Shown here: piece by piece, positions 55,149-63,894 of the stretch
Numbering within the stretch: the first letter of the stretch is position 1
Layout: every line of letters begins with the position of its first letter
NCBI GenBank assembly: GCA_017547655.1
Contig: JAFYPF010000027.1
Location: forward strand, 1-64,000
Direction: 5' to 3'
Source of the DNA: Clostridia bacterium
Lineage (GTDB): Bacteria > Bacillota > Clostridia > Oscillospirales > CAG-272
Length of the DNA stretch: 64,000 nt
Made by a program: the position numbers and the translations under genes
Notes under the pieces: generated by a model
Databases searched by the model: none
What the model saw: the letters and a program-made list of their open reading frames with translations, nothing else
Told to the model about the DNA's origin: nothing

Positions 55149-56254
55149 TTACGAATCCGGTGTCACCTCCGATAACAGAATATTTATATAGCAGGGCATC
55201 AAATGCGGGAGTTCCCATTAGCGGTACTTTTGAGCTGACTCCGTTGTGTAACATGGATTGTAAGATGTGCTACGTTCGTCTTTCGTGGAAAGAACAGGAA
55301 GCGATTTGTCGGATATACGATGCCGAGAAGTGGCTCGAGCTGGCAAGAGAAGCGAGAGATGCAGGTATGCTGTATCTTCTTCTTACCGGAGGCGAACCGT
55401 TTTTGTATCACGGTTTTCGACAGGTTATGGAGGGGTTAAACAAGCTTGGGTTAATTGTTTCGATTAACTCAAACGGAACGCTGATTGACGAGACTGTTAT
55501 ATCCTGGCTCAAGAATTGCCCGCCTATGAGGATAAATATCAGTATATATGGAGCTTCCGATGATACGTATGCGAAATTATGTAATAACCCGAGAGGCTTT
55601 ACACAGGTTACAAATGCGATTCGACTTCTTAAGGAAGCCGGTATTTCTGTTAAATTGAATTGCAGCTTAACCCCCGATAATGCAGATGAACTTCCGCTCA
55701 TTGTGGAGTATGCAAAAGAAAATGATTTGGTTTTGCAGGTTGCAACTTATATGTTTCCGCCTTTGCGAAAAGCGGAGGATAATATTGGCCAAAATTCTCG
55801 CTTTACCCCCGAACAGGCGGCATATTATACAGTGTATTCAGATTATTTACTTCTTGGCACAGAGCGTTTTTTAGCAAGAGAAAATCGAGTGATCGGTGAC
55901 ATAGAGGATGACTGCGCAGGAATTGGCGACGGGATAAGATGCAGAGCAGGAAAGTGCAGTTTTTGGATTACGTGGAAGGGAACTATGACTCCTTGCGGTA
56001 TGTTTCCCGAGCAAGATTTACCAAATGTTTTTGAGATGTCATTCTGTGATGCCTGGGAGAAGGTAAAGGAATATGCATCAGGCATTGTTCTTCCGTCAAA
56101 ATGTGCGGGTTGCAGTGCAAAAGATGATTGTCGTGCTTGTGCGGCGATGGTTATTACAGAAAGCGGTAGTTTTGATAAGGTTCCTCAATACAGATGTGAT
56201 ATGACTCATTCGTTTAGAACACAATGGGAACGCGTTAAGGAGAAGATACAATGA
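55145..56254 (+). CDS. Radical SAM/SPASM peptide-modifying enzyme
   Basis: A 369-residue enzyme. CNMDCKMC (Cys35, 39, 42) binds the SAM iron-sulfur cluster; LLLTGGEPFLY and SINSNGT are radical SAM core motifs. The C-terminal SPASM domain has CRAGKCSFWITWKGTMTPCGM and then CAGCSAKDDCRAC and YRCD, ligands for two auxiliary clusters. Such enzymes make thioether or carbon-carbon crosslinks in ribosomal peptides when guided by a PqqD domain; the separate PqqD-like gene two places on fits this. The start at 55145 overlaps the kinase stop. Confidence 0.88.
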   Translation: MITNPVSPPITEYLYSRASNAGVPISGTFELTPLCNMDCKMCYVRLSWKEQEAICRIYDAEKWLELAREARDAGMLYLLLTGGEPFLYHGFRQVMEGLNKLGLIVSINSNGTLIDETVISWLKNCPPMRINISIYGASDDTYAKLCNNPRGFTQVTNAIRLLKEAGISVKLNCSLTPDNADELPLIVEYAKENDLVLQVATYMFPPLRKAEDNIGQNSRFTPEQAAYYTVYSDYLLLGTERFLARENRVIGDIEDDCAGIGDGIRCRAGKCSFWITWKGTMTPCGMFPEQDLPNVFEMSFCDAWEKVKEYASGIVLPSKCAGCSAKDDCRACAAMVITESGSFDKVPQYRCDMTHSFRTQWERVKEKIQ

Positions 56255-57180
56255 AAAGAAACAGCTTACTAATACTTTTGGGTGTTATAGTTATCGTTAT
56301 ACTGTTGGTGATTTCTATTGTATTGAAAAGCGGAACAGATAAAGATACGCCAATAGATGAAAACGGACCTGATATAACAAGTGGCGTTGGTGACACTACA
56401 AGCTCTCAAACAAATGCTACGCCGACGACTAATGCGTCTCCTGAGACTGATTCCGAAGCGCCAACTCCCGACACAACTACAGGTTCATCAACTGTTGTTA
56501 CAACAGAGGTTACGACGGGACCTCAAGCGACTCTTCCGGCCGATTTACCTCCGGGGGTGGTAATTCTCCCCGATGATGATGGTACATCCGGAGAAAATGC
56601 AGGTGTAGAATTTCCGTGTAAGATTGACGGATATGAACTTGTGATTGAAAAAATTGCGAGTTACAAGGGGCTTTTTGTTGAACACGGCACGAATGTGATG
56701 GTTGACTCCGTTGCTATGCTTCTGGTTGATAACAAAGGCGAGTTTCCTATAGAATATACACAGTTGTCTGTGCAATACGGGAATGAAACGCTGGTGTTTG
56801 ATATAACAGCGCTTCCGCAAGGGGAAAAAATTGTAGTGCAAGAAAAGAACGGAAAGACTGTTCCAGAGGGAAAGGTTGATTCTGTTAAAGCCATGATTGT
56901 ACAAAAGGCATCAATAGATATGTCCGAGGGACAAGTGTCTGTTGTTGATAATGGGGATAATACACTTACAGTAAAGAACTTGACAGACAAGACAATACCG
57001 ACTATTCGTATTTTTTATAAATATTATATGCAAGACGAAGATGTTTTTGTAGGCGGAATTGCTTTTACGGTTCGGCTTACACGAGTTGGCGCGGGTGAAA
57101 GCATAACTATTCAACCCTCACATTATACATCTAAAACAAGCAAGGTTGTAATGGTTTTGACTTACGATTCAGAGGTGTAA
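56251..57180 (+). CDS. Membrane-anchored Ser/Thr-rich extracellular protein
   Basis: A 309-residue protein with an N-terminal membrane anchor (residues 6-26), a 90-residue Thr/Ser/Pro linker that should span the cell wall, and a beta-rich domain (about 115-305) with no motif I recognise. Starts by ATGA overlap with the radical SAM gene. Its co-transcription suggests it displays or receives the product of this locus at the cell surface. Family unknown. Confidence 0.7.
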   Translation: MKRNSLLILLGVIVIVILLVISIVLKSGTDKDTPIDENGPDITSGVGDTTSSQTNATPTTNASPETDSEAPTPDTTTGSSTVVTTEVTTGPQATLPADLPPGVVILPDDDGTSGENAGVEFPCKIDGYELVIEKIASYKGLFVEHGTNVMVDSVAMLLVDNKGEFPIEYTQLSVQYGNETLVFDITALPQGEKIVVQEKNGKTVPEGKVDSVKAMIVQKASIDMSEGQVSVVDNGDNTLTVKNLTDKTIPTIRIFYKYYMQDEDVFVGGIAFTVRLTRVGAGESITIQPSHYTSKTSKVVMVLTYDSEV

Positions 57181-57184
57181 TACT

Positions 57185-57451
57185 ATGAAGTTGAAAGGCG
57201 ATTTTGTTGTTCGTAGTGTAATGGACAATAACGTTGTAATTCCCATAGGGCAAACTGCATTAAAAATAAAGGGTATGATTCTTTTGAATGATGTTAGTAT
57301 GGTAATTTGGGAATGCTTATTAAACAAGTGTGACGTTGAAACTATTGTTTCGGCAGTTACGGATAAATTTGAGGTGTCCGACGCTGAAGCTCGCACAGAT
57401 ATTATTGAATTTTTAGATTTGTTGCGCAAAGCGCAGCTATTGGATGAATGA
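57185..57451 (+). CDS. PqqD-like peptide-binding protein (RRE)
   Basis: An 88-residue PqqD-fold protein (KLKGDFVVRSVMDNNVVIP, LNDVSMVIWECLL, then EVSDAEARTDIIEFLDLL). It probably binds the leader of the 84-residue peptide for the radical SAM enzyme. It resembles the protein at 21172 in length and pattern. Starts four bases after the previous stop and overlaps the next gene (ATGA). Confidence 0.83.
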   Translation: MKLKGDFVVRSVMDNNVVIPIGQTALKIKGMILLNDVSMVIWECLLNKCDVETIVSAVTDKFEVSDAEARTDIIEFLDLLRKAQLLDE

Positions 57452-58941
57452 ATATGGAAGAAAAGAAATTTACACAAGACAATGATACAGAACATGTGAT
57501 TGACTTATCGCTTTTATTGCATGATTTTTTTCGCGCACTTTTAAGGTTCTGGTGGTTAGTTGTAGCTCTTGCTTTTGTTTTTGGTATAACAGCTCTGTTT
57601 GTTGAAAAGAAGAATTATCAACCAATGTATAAGGCTGAAGCTACGTTTACTGTTGAAACGTACACCACCCAAAGCGGTTACACGTTTTTTTATGACAAAA
57701 ATACAGCTGCCCAAATGGCGATTACATTCCCGTATCTTCTTGATAGCGACTTACTCCTTGAACGTGTAAAGGCAGATTTGGAGTTGGAATATTTAAATGG
57801 CGTTCCTTCTGCTAACGTTGTTGAAAATTCGAACCTTTTTACTTTGTCGGTTACGAGTCAATATCCGCAGTCGGCTTATGATATATTGCTGTCATTTATA
57901 AAGAATTATCCCGCAGTTGCTGAGTACGTAATAGGTAAAACTCAACTTAATATGATATCCTTTCCCGAAGTACCGTCGACACCGTATAATAGTACACAAT
58001 ATATAAAATCGGGCGTTATTGGTGCGGGCGTCGGTTTCCTTCTTGGATTAGGTGTGTTGTGCTTATTTGCTCTTACCCGTTCTACGATACGCAGAGATTA
58101 TGACATAAATGATAAGTTGAATACGGAATGTCTTGGTGTTATACCTATGGTTGTTTCTAAAGGAAACAGAAAGAATGTAGATCTTTCTATTCGAAGTGCT
58201 AAAGTAGGCACTCCATTTAAGGAAAGTTTTCGCGGTTTAGCGTTACAAACAACTCGATTGATGGAAGATAAGAAAGTTTTGCTTGTTACCGCCACATCTG
58301 ACAACGAGGGAACATCGACCGTTGCTCAAAATCTTGCATACGCTATAGCCGACCAAGGTAAACGAGTAATTTTTATAGATTGTTGTCTTCGTGCAGATGG
58401 AAACTCGGGTTCGGTATTGGAACAGTATTTAATGGGAAATTATTCTTTGGAAAAGATAATTGAACAAACTAAATATGAGAGCTGTACTGTATTAAAAAGC
58501 GGTTCTGCTATGACTGTCAATCAAATAAATAAAGTTTCAAAGGCATTAGGTGATTTGATTAAGAAAGCAAAGGAAATTGCCGATTACGTTATTCTTGATG
58601 CGCCGTCATGTCAGGATTTCAGTCAGATTACATTATTTGCAGAGCGTTCTGATGCGATATTGTACGTGATTCGTCAGGATTATTCGAATTTGTCTCGTAT
58701 TATCAATTGCTTTGAAGACCTTGATCCGTTCGAGGCGAAGATTATTGGTTGTGTATTTTCGGGAGTTCGTGCAGGGCTTACCGGATATGGATATGGATAC
58801 GGTTATGGATATGGTTATGGATACGGATACGGATACGGTTATGGTTATGGCTATAACAGCGTATATGGTCGATACGGAAATTACGGTTATGGCGATGAAC
58901 CGACGGCTGTAAAGTCTAATACGGAGAGTAATAAGAAATGA
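57448..58941 (+). CDS. Wzz/BY-kinase-like protein with degenerate active site and Gly-Tyr tail
   Basis: A 497-residue protein. Residues 20-210 form a Wzz (chain-length determinant) domain with two membrane helices; residues from about 255 form a CpsD/BY-kinase-like ATPase domain. The P-loop, SDNEGTST (284-291), has Thr289 in place of the essential Lys, and Walker A' reads DCC (311-313) instead of DxD. It is therefore probably a pseudokinase. The tail contains twelve Gly-Tyr units (446-469) and four more Tyr. Tyr clusters at this position are the phosphorylation targets of BY-kinases. The second kinase in this operon is the probable partner. Confidence 0.85.
   Translation: MNMEEKKFTQDNDTEHVIDLSLLLHDFFRALLRFWWLVVALAFVFGITALFVEKKNYQPMYKAEATFTVETYTTQSGYTFFYDKNTAAQMAITFPYLLDSDLLLERVKADLELEYLNGVPSANVVENSNLFTLSVTSQYPQSAYDILLSFIKNYPAVAEYVIGKTQLNMISFPEVPSTPYNSTQYIKSGVIGAGVGFLLGLGVLCLFALTRSTIRRDYDINDKLNTECLGVIPMVVSKGNRKNVDLSIRSAKVGTPFKESFRGLALQTTRLMEDKKVLLVTATSDNEGTSTVAQNLAYAIADQGKRVIFIDCCLRADGNSGSVLEQYLMGNYSLEKIIEQTKYESCTVLKSGSAMTVNQINKVSKALGDLIKKAKEIADYVILDAPSCQDFSQITLFAERSDAILYVIRQDYSNLSRIINCFEDLDPFEAKIIGCVFSGVRAGLTGYGYGYGYGYGYGYGYGYGYGYGYNSVYGRYGNYGYGDEPTAVKSNTESNKK
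58783..58854 (+). repeat. Hexanucleotide tandem repeat encoding (Gly-Tyr)12
   Basis: Twelve units of GG(A/T/C)TA(T/C) in frame with the upstream pseudokinase. Third-position variation among units shows the protein sequence is conserved rather than the DNA, but unit number could still vary by slippage without a frameshift. Confidence 0.95.
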
Positions 58942-59666
58942 ATTTGTGTGATTTGCATACTCATATTCTATATGGTGTAGATGATGGATCAGATTCTTTG
59001 GATTATTCTTTGAAAATGCTAAGGAATGCTTATGCAAGCAGTGTTAGAACGGTTGTTGCAACGCCACATTATCATATCCTTGATAATTTAGAAGATAATT
59101 TGAACCGCAACAGAGTGTTGAAGGAACGCTTTTTACAGTTTAAGAGAGAAGCTTCCAATATATCTGTTGATTTGTTGTTAGGCGCAGAGGTGCGTTTTAG
59201 TGATAATTTGATTGATATGCTTCGTCGAGAAGCTGTGCCCACGATTAACGGCAGTAAATATTTGTTAATTGAGTTTTTGCCCGAGGAAGGTGCGCAGACT
59301 ATCAGCGATGCATTAAAGTCAATTACGGAATGTGGGATTGTTCCTATAGTTGCACATCCCGAACGTTACATATCAGTATGCAAAAACCCCATGAGTGTTA
59401 TTGAATGGTTGGATATGGGTTGTCATTTACAGCTTACGGGCGGAAGCGTTATTGGTGAATACGGAAGATCTATTAGGGATACTGCAAACATTTTGTTGAA
59501 AAATGATTTGGTTGTATGTATTGCCAGTGATGCTCACGGTGTAAATCGACGCACTAATTACTTGTTGGATGTTTTCGATTATTTGTCTGTTTATTATTCA
59601 AAGGCGTACGCAAGGTGCTTGATGCATGATAACCCTATGCGTATTTGCTATGATGAAAATCTATAA
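58938..59666 (+). CDS. Tyrosine-protein phosphatase, CpsB/YwqE type (PHP domain)
   Basis: A 242-residue manganese-dependent PHP phosphatase. DLHTHILYGVDDG provides the first metal ligands, GAEVRF, IVAHPERY and IASDAHG the others. In capsule and EPS operons this enzyme dephosphorylates the Tyr tail of the BY-kinase. Here the obvious substrate is the Gly-Tyr tail encoded just upstream. Its ATG overlaps the pseudokinase stop. Confidence 0.93.
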   Translation: MNLCDLHTHILYGVDDGSDSLDYSLKMLRNAYASSVRTVVATPHYHILDNLEDNLNRNRVLKERFLQFKREASNISVDLLLGAEVRFSDNLIDMLRREAVPTINGSKYLLIEFLPEEGAQTISDALKSITECGIVPIVAHPERYISVCKNPMSVIEWLDMGCHLQLTGGSVIGEYGRSIRDTANILLKNDLVVCIASDAHGVNRRTNYLLDVFDYLSVYYSKAYARCLMHDNPMRICYDENL

Positions 59667-59679
59667 AAAGAGGAACGAT

Positions 59680-60504
59680 ATGCGTTACTTTAGATTGTTT
59701 TCGGTTATATTTCTTGTTTTTAGCCTTTTATTTTTTGTGTGGGCGAACTATCAATTTAATAAAAACAATAATACAGATTTTCCTGTGTTCTCGGCTACTG
59801 ATGGTGTTTTGGAGCTTAGTATAAACGATCCGTACGAGGCGATTTTTGAGGGATTAAGCGCGACAGATGCTACTGACGGTGACTTAACTAAAGATATTAT
59901 GGTTGCATCGATCTCACATTTTTTCGATGATTATTCTGTCAACGTAAAATACGTTGTGTTTGATAGTCACAATAACTCGTCTACGTTTACGAGGAAGGTT
60001 AAATACACAGACTATACGTCGCCTGTATTCACGTTGGATACACCGCCCGTTTATACTCTTGGCAGATCCTTTGATTTGCTTAATCACATAAAGGTACAGG
60101 ATTGCCTTGATGGTGATATTTCGGGAAGAATTCGTGTGGTTTCCAATATGGTTAATAATTATTCGACCGGGAATTATCCTGTGTTGCTTGAGGTTACAAA
60201 CTCATTTGGTGATGTTTCACAGATTACAATATGGGTGAGTTATTTGTCGAAAGAAAATTCTGTATCCGTTAAATTGCATCAATATATTGTATATGTAGAA
60301 AAGGGCGAGGAGTTTGATCCTTATAAGTGGATTTCCTCGGTTACTGATCGTTATGCTGTAGAGTTAGATGAATCTTTAGTTGAGATACAAGGAAATCTTG
60401 ACGTGAATACCCTCGGCTCATATCAGTTGATTTACAGTTACAATGACGGTAAATTATCCGGACAGAGTCCGCTTACTGTTGTTGTAACGGAAAGGGAGAG
60501 GTGA
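59680..60504 (+). CDS. Membrane-anchored extracellular protein with Ig-like DUF5011 domains
   Basis: A 274-residue protein with a signal anchor (about 5-24) and two DUF5011/bacterial Ig-like modules, each opening with a (A/V)xDxxDGD(L/I) motif, plus a third beta segment. The ATG at 59680 follows AAAGAGG; the longer open frame is inside the phosphatase gene. Its position between the phosphatase and the active kinase is unusual and suggests an external ligand-binding or assembly role linked to tyrosine phosphorylation. Confidence 0.75.
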   Translation: MRYFRLFSVIFLVFSLLFFVWANYQFNKNNNTDFPVFSATDGVLELSINDPYEAIFEGLSATDATDGDLTKDIMVASISHFFDDYSVNVKYVVFDSHNNSSTFTRKVKYTDYTSPVFTLDTPPVYTLGRSFDLLNHIKVQDCLDGDISGRIRVVSNMVNNYSTGNYPVLLEVTNSFGDVSQITIWVSYLSKENSVSVKLHQYIVYVEKGEEFDPYKWISSVTDRYAVELDESLVEIQGNLDVNTLGSYQLIYSYNDGKLSGQSPLTVVVTERER

Positions 60505-60505
60505 T

Positions 60506-61861
60506 ATGGAAGAAAAAATAATTCGATTAGATGAGATTAATATTCATGCTTTGATATTGCTTATTTTAAAGAATATATTAGTTGTTATAGCAATTTGTAT
60601 AGGTGCAGTATTGTGCTATTCTTCGTTTTGCAAGGTTACGTATTCTCCTCGATATACATCTACAGCCACATTTATGGTAAGCGCAAAGGACGGTACAAGT
60701 GCGTATAATTCGTTAACGACGACTCAAAGCATGGCGACGGTATTTGTTGAGGTGTTTCAAAGTAATGTTTTGCGTGAGAAAATAGTTGAAAATATGCCCG
60801 ACAAAAAATTTGATGGCGTTGTAAATACAACGACTATACCGGAAACAAACCTTTTGATTGTTTCTGTTACATCGCCTCAACCTAACACTTCGTTTATTGC
60901 GCTGAACCTTTTGATTGATAATTACAGTTCTATTTCCGATTATATTTTTGCAAATGCACAGCTTGAGGTTATAAAGGATCCCGTAGTACCGATAGGACCG
61001 TCTAACCCTTTGGATATCTCATCAAAATATTTGATAGTAGTATTTATTTCAGGCATATTAGCTGTCGTTGGAATTGTTGTTATTTATTTATTCAAAGACA
61101 CGCTGAAAACGCCAAAGTGCGCAAGACGTCGGATTGATGCAAAACTTTTGCGTACTGTTGATTTTGAAAGACAGAAAAAAACGTTGCGTTCATGGATTCG
61201 CAAGAAGAAATCAGCTTTGTTGATCAACGGTAATTTAATCAGCAAAAGTTTTATTGAGCAGAATATGAGTATATGTTCTGCAGTGGATTATCATGCAAGA
61301 AAACGTAATCAAAAAATTATTATGGTGACAAGTGTTGGAGAAAACGAGGGAAAATCAACTGTTGCATCCAATTTAGCATTGGCAATGGCGGGAAAAAACA
61401 AAAAGGTTGTTTTGCTTGATTGCGATTTCCGTAAACCGTCAATTCACAAGATTTTTGACATTAAAGAATCTATTGAGGGTTCAGATACTCTTACTGACTT
61501 TTTAATGAACGACAAAGAGGAATCATTCTCAAAATATATAACTGTTAAAAGACATGGTGTAACTCTTTGCACAAGTAAAAAGGCAACAAAAAGCATAAAT
61601 AAACTTTTAAATAATGGTAAACTGCATAGATTGCTTAAGGCATTGTCAGAACATTATGATTATGTTATTGTTGATACTCCGCCTATGTTAGCTGCAGCAG
61701 ATACAGAAACTATAGCTCCGATGGTTGATACAGTAATGTTGGTTGCGCGAGTTGATTATATGCCGACTTCCTCGGTTATCGAAGGCGTAGAAAGATTACG
61801 TAAGAGCGCTCCTGATTTTTGCGGTTATGTTTTAAATGACTATTTGACAAAATTGTGGTAA
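60506..61861 (+). CDS. Wzz/BY-kinase (tyrosine kinase) with intact active site, no Tyr tail
   Basis: A 451-residue protein with a Wzz domain (membrane helices about 18-40 and 175-197) fused to a CpsD-type kinase. Walker A GENEGKST (278-285), Walker A' LLDCDFR (303-309) and Walker B VIVDTPP (387-393) are intact. It ends in YLTKLW without the Tyr cluster usual for the class. Together with the pseudokinase upstream it could be a split system: this protein supplies phosphotransfer, the other the Tyr substrate. Last gene of the unit. Confidence 0.9.
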   Translation: MEEKIIRLDEINIHALILLILKNILVVIAICIGAVLCYSSFCKVTYSPRYTSTATFMVSAKDGTSAYNSLTTTQSMATVFVEVFQSNVLREKIVENMPDKKFDGVVNTTTIPETNLLIVSVTSPQPNTSFIALNLLIDNYSSISDYIFANAQLEVIKDPVVPIGPSNPLDISSKYLIVVFISGILAVVGIVVIYLFKDTLKTPKCARRRIDAKLLRTVDFERQKKTLRSWIRKKKSALLINGNLISKSFIEQNMSICSAVDYHARKRNQKIIMVTSVGENEGKSTVASNLALAMAGKNKKVVLLDCDFRKPSIHKIFDIKESIEGSDTLTDFLMNDKEESFSKYITVKRHGVTLCTSKKATKSINKLLNNGKLHRLLKALSEHYDYVIVDTPPMLAAADTETIAPMVDTVMLVARVDYMPTSSVIEGVERLRKSAPDFCGYVLNDYLTKLW

Positions 61862-61872
61862 TTGTTAATGCT

Positions 61873-61911
61873 AAAAAACCTACGGTGTGTTGATTGCACC
61901 GTAGGTTTTTT
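61873..61911. terminator. Bidirectional terminator
   Basis: A-run, CCTACGGTG/CACCGTAGG stem, T-run between the kinase and the convergent ABC transporter gene. Confidence 0.9.
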
Positions 61912-61914
61912 ATA

Positions 61915-63639
61915 TTATTTATTCTGATATTGCTCAAGACTGTCGTTGTAAATTTTGTAGATTCGATTACTGATATTTAATACACTTGGACGGTGAGTGG
62001 TTATTATACATGTACGGTTGCTTTGGCTGTTAATGATATTTTGTAAGACCTTGTTTTCCGTTTCCATATCTAATGCGCTTGTTGTTTCGTCCATTAGAAG
62101 TATTGGGGATTTCGTGAGAAGAGCTCTTGCGATACAAAGACGTTGAATCTGTCCTTCGGAAAATCCTTTTCCTTGCTCTTTTATAAGAGTATCAATCTTT
62201 TGAGGGAGATTATTTACAAACTCGTCTGCACAAGCAATTTTTAATGATTCATAGATTTCATCGTCGGTTGCGTTGGGGTTGGTCATTGTTAGGTTTTCTT
62301 TTATGGTTCCGCTAAACACAGTATTATCCTGTGGAACGTATGCAAAAAGGGTTCTCGTGCAAGGAGAAATATCAATTTTGTCACCGTCGGGCGAATACAG
62401 CATAAGCGAGCCGTTTTGTTGATGAACAATACCTAAAAGCAACCTGAGAAGTGTAGTTTTTCCTTCTCCGGACGGGCCGATGATTGCAACTATTTCTCCG
62501 CCTTTAGCCTCGAAGTTTACGTTTGACAAGACTGAAACGCCGTTTTCGTAACGGTACGAAAGGTTATCAGCTTTAATGGATAAAGATGAATTTTTGTTTT
62601 TTTCAATAAAGTTCTTTGCTGCTTCCTCGTTGCATTTGTTTTCTAGCGGTAAATCCATAATAGCCATTATTCGTCCGGCTGATGTTGCGGCGTTGATAGC
62701 TACGGGAATAAGTCCCGTAAGCGCCGAGAAACCTGAAGAAAGAGCGGTGGAAAGATTAAGGAAGAGAGCCATTGTACCATAGGTGATTGCTCCCGAACGG
62801 AGTCTGTATATGCTCCAAGCAAAGCACAGAACAGCAACTATAGTACCTATAAGTGAGGTCATTAGTCTTTTTTCTATAGAGAATTTATTGTATCTTAAGG
62901 TTGTTTCTTTATATTCGTTTTGCAGAGCTTTATGACGTTCGCTGTATGCATCTGTGCGATTAAAGGATTTTATGAGTTGTATGTTTTGGAATGTTTCTTC
63001 ATTGAATACCATCATTTTACTGCTGATCTGGCGCATGGTTTGGTTGTGTTCGCGCATCATTTTTATAAAATATCGGCTCATAAGAACGGTTGCGGGTGCG
63101 CTGATGAGCGCTAAAAGCGCAAGCGTAGGATCATAGTAAAGAATTAAACAAAGAGTACCGCCGAATTGCAGTAGTCGGGTGAATAACTCGGGGAACCAAC
63201 CGATTACACTTGAAGAGATAGTTGATACGTCACCCGTAATACGGGTTAAAAGGTCACCCGAATGATATGAAGAAAGTGCTTCCCAATCTGTTGCAAGAAG
63301 CTTATCATATACTTTGGCGGTTATTTCCTGGTTGACCTTTATGCTTACCTTTGCATTTATCCTTGAGGAAATCGCTTGCATAAGTATCTGTAAAAGCTGC
63401 ATCAGCACGAAAAAAATTAAAGCTACAAGTATACTATCTGTATGCGAACCTGTAACGTTGTCGATGATTTTTTTGCTGATTATACTTGCAATTAAGCTGT
63501 AGGCAGTGCTTAATATACCGATAATCAGATATAAAAATATATCTTTCTTATAACTCTTACTATATTGACTTAACCAGATATATTCATTTTTCATTTCTTT
63601 TACGGATTTTGATTTGATTAAATTAAACTTTATTTTCAT
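61915..63639 (-). CDS. ABC transporter, fused permease/ATPase (exporter half-transporter)
   Basis: A 574-residue type I ABC exporter. Residues 30-330 hold six membrane helices; the ATPase domain has Walker A GPSGEGKTT, signature FSEGQIQR (Ser-Glu-Gly-Gln instead of SGGQ) and Walker B ILLMDETTSALD. It may act as a homodimer. No peptidase C39 domain is present. It is convergent with the peptide/kinase locus, and the placement makes export of its product possible but not shown. A standard promoter precedes it. Confidence 0.9.
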   Translation of the reverse strand: MKIKFNLIKSKSVKEMKNEYIWLSQYSKSYKKDIFLYLIIGILSTAYSLIASIISKKIIDNVTGSHTDSILVALIFFVLMQLLQILMQAISSRINAKVSIKVNQEITAKVYDKLLATDWEALSSYHSGDLLTRITGDVSTISSSVIGWFPELFTRLLQFGGTLCLILYYDPTLALLALISAPATVLMSRYFIKMMREHNQTMRQISSKMMVFNEETFQNIQLIKSFNRTDAYSERHKALQNEYKETTLRYNKFSIEKRLMTSLIGTIVAVLCFAWSIYRLRSGAITYGTMALFLNLSTALSSGFSALTGLIPVAINAATSAGRIMAIMDLPLENKCNEEAAKNFIEKNKNSSLSIKADNLSYRYENGVSVLSNVNFEAKGGEIVAIIGPSGEGKTTLLRLLLGIVHQQNGSLMLYSPDGDKIDISPCTRTLFAYVPQDNTVFSGTIKENLTMTNPNATDDEIYESLKIACADEFVNNLPQKIDTLIKEQGKGFSEGQIQRLCIARALLTKSPILLMDETTSALDMETENKVLQNIINSQSNRTCIITTHRPSVLNISNRIYKIYNDSLEQYQNK

Positions 63640-63675
63640 TCCTTTTCCTCTATAACAATTAAATCAATCAATTTA

Positions 63676-63704
63676 ATTATAATGCTTAAATCTATAAAAG
63701 TAAA
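63676..63704 (-). promoter_or_regulatory. Promoter of the ABC transporter gene
   Basis: On the minus strand TTTACT (63699-63704), 17 bases, TATAAT (63676-63681). Confidence 0.72.
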
Positions 63705-63894
63705 GGAAAATTAAAAAAATAATACATATATAATTAAATGAATAGGATAATCATAATTTTGTAGAAGACCGTTTAAATTTTCAAAAAATTGGCAGTTATA
63801 ATGGTTGAATGATTGTTTATAATAATACCAGAGTCAAACAGACTCAATTGATATAGATTTTTGATTAACATCAAAAAACAAGGAGAAAACAAAA

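Noticed and set aside
58783-58854. CRISPR-like or satellite repeat
   Set aside because: Six-base units without spacers, in frame, coding for Gly-Tyr.
63720-63894. Sigma-G promoter for the spore protein gene
   Set aside because: GAATG at the -35 is present but no CATnnTA-like -10 at the right spacing; left unassigned.
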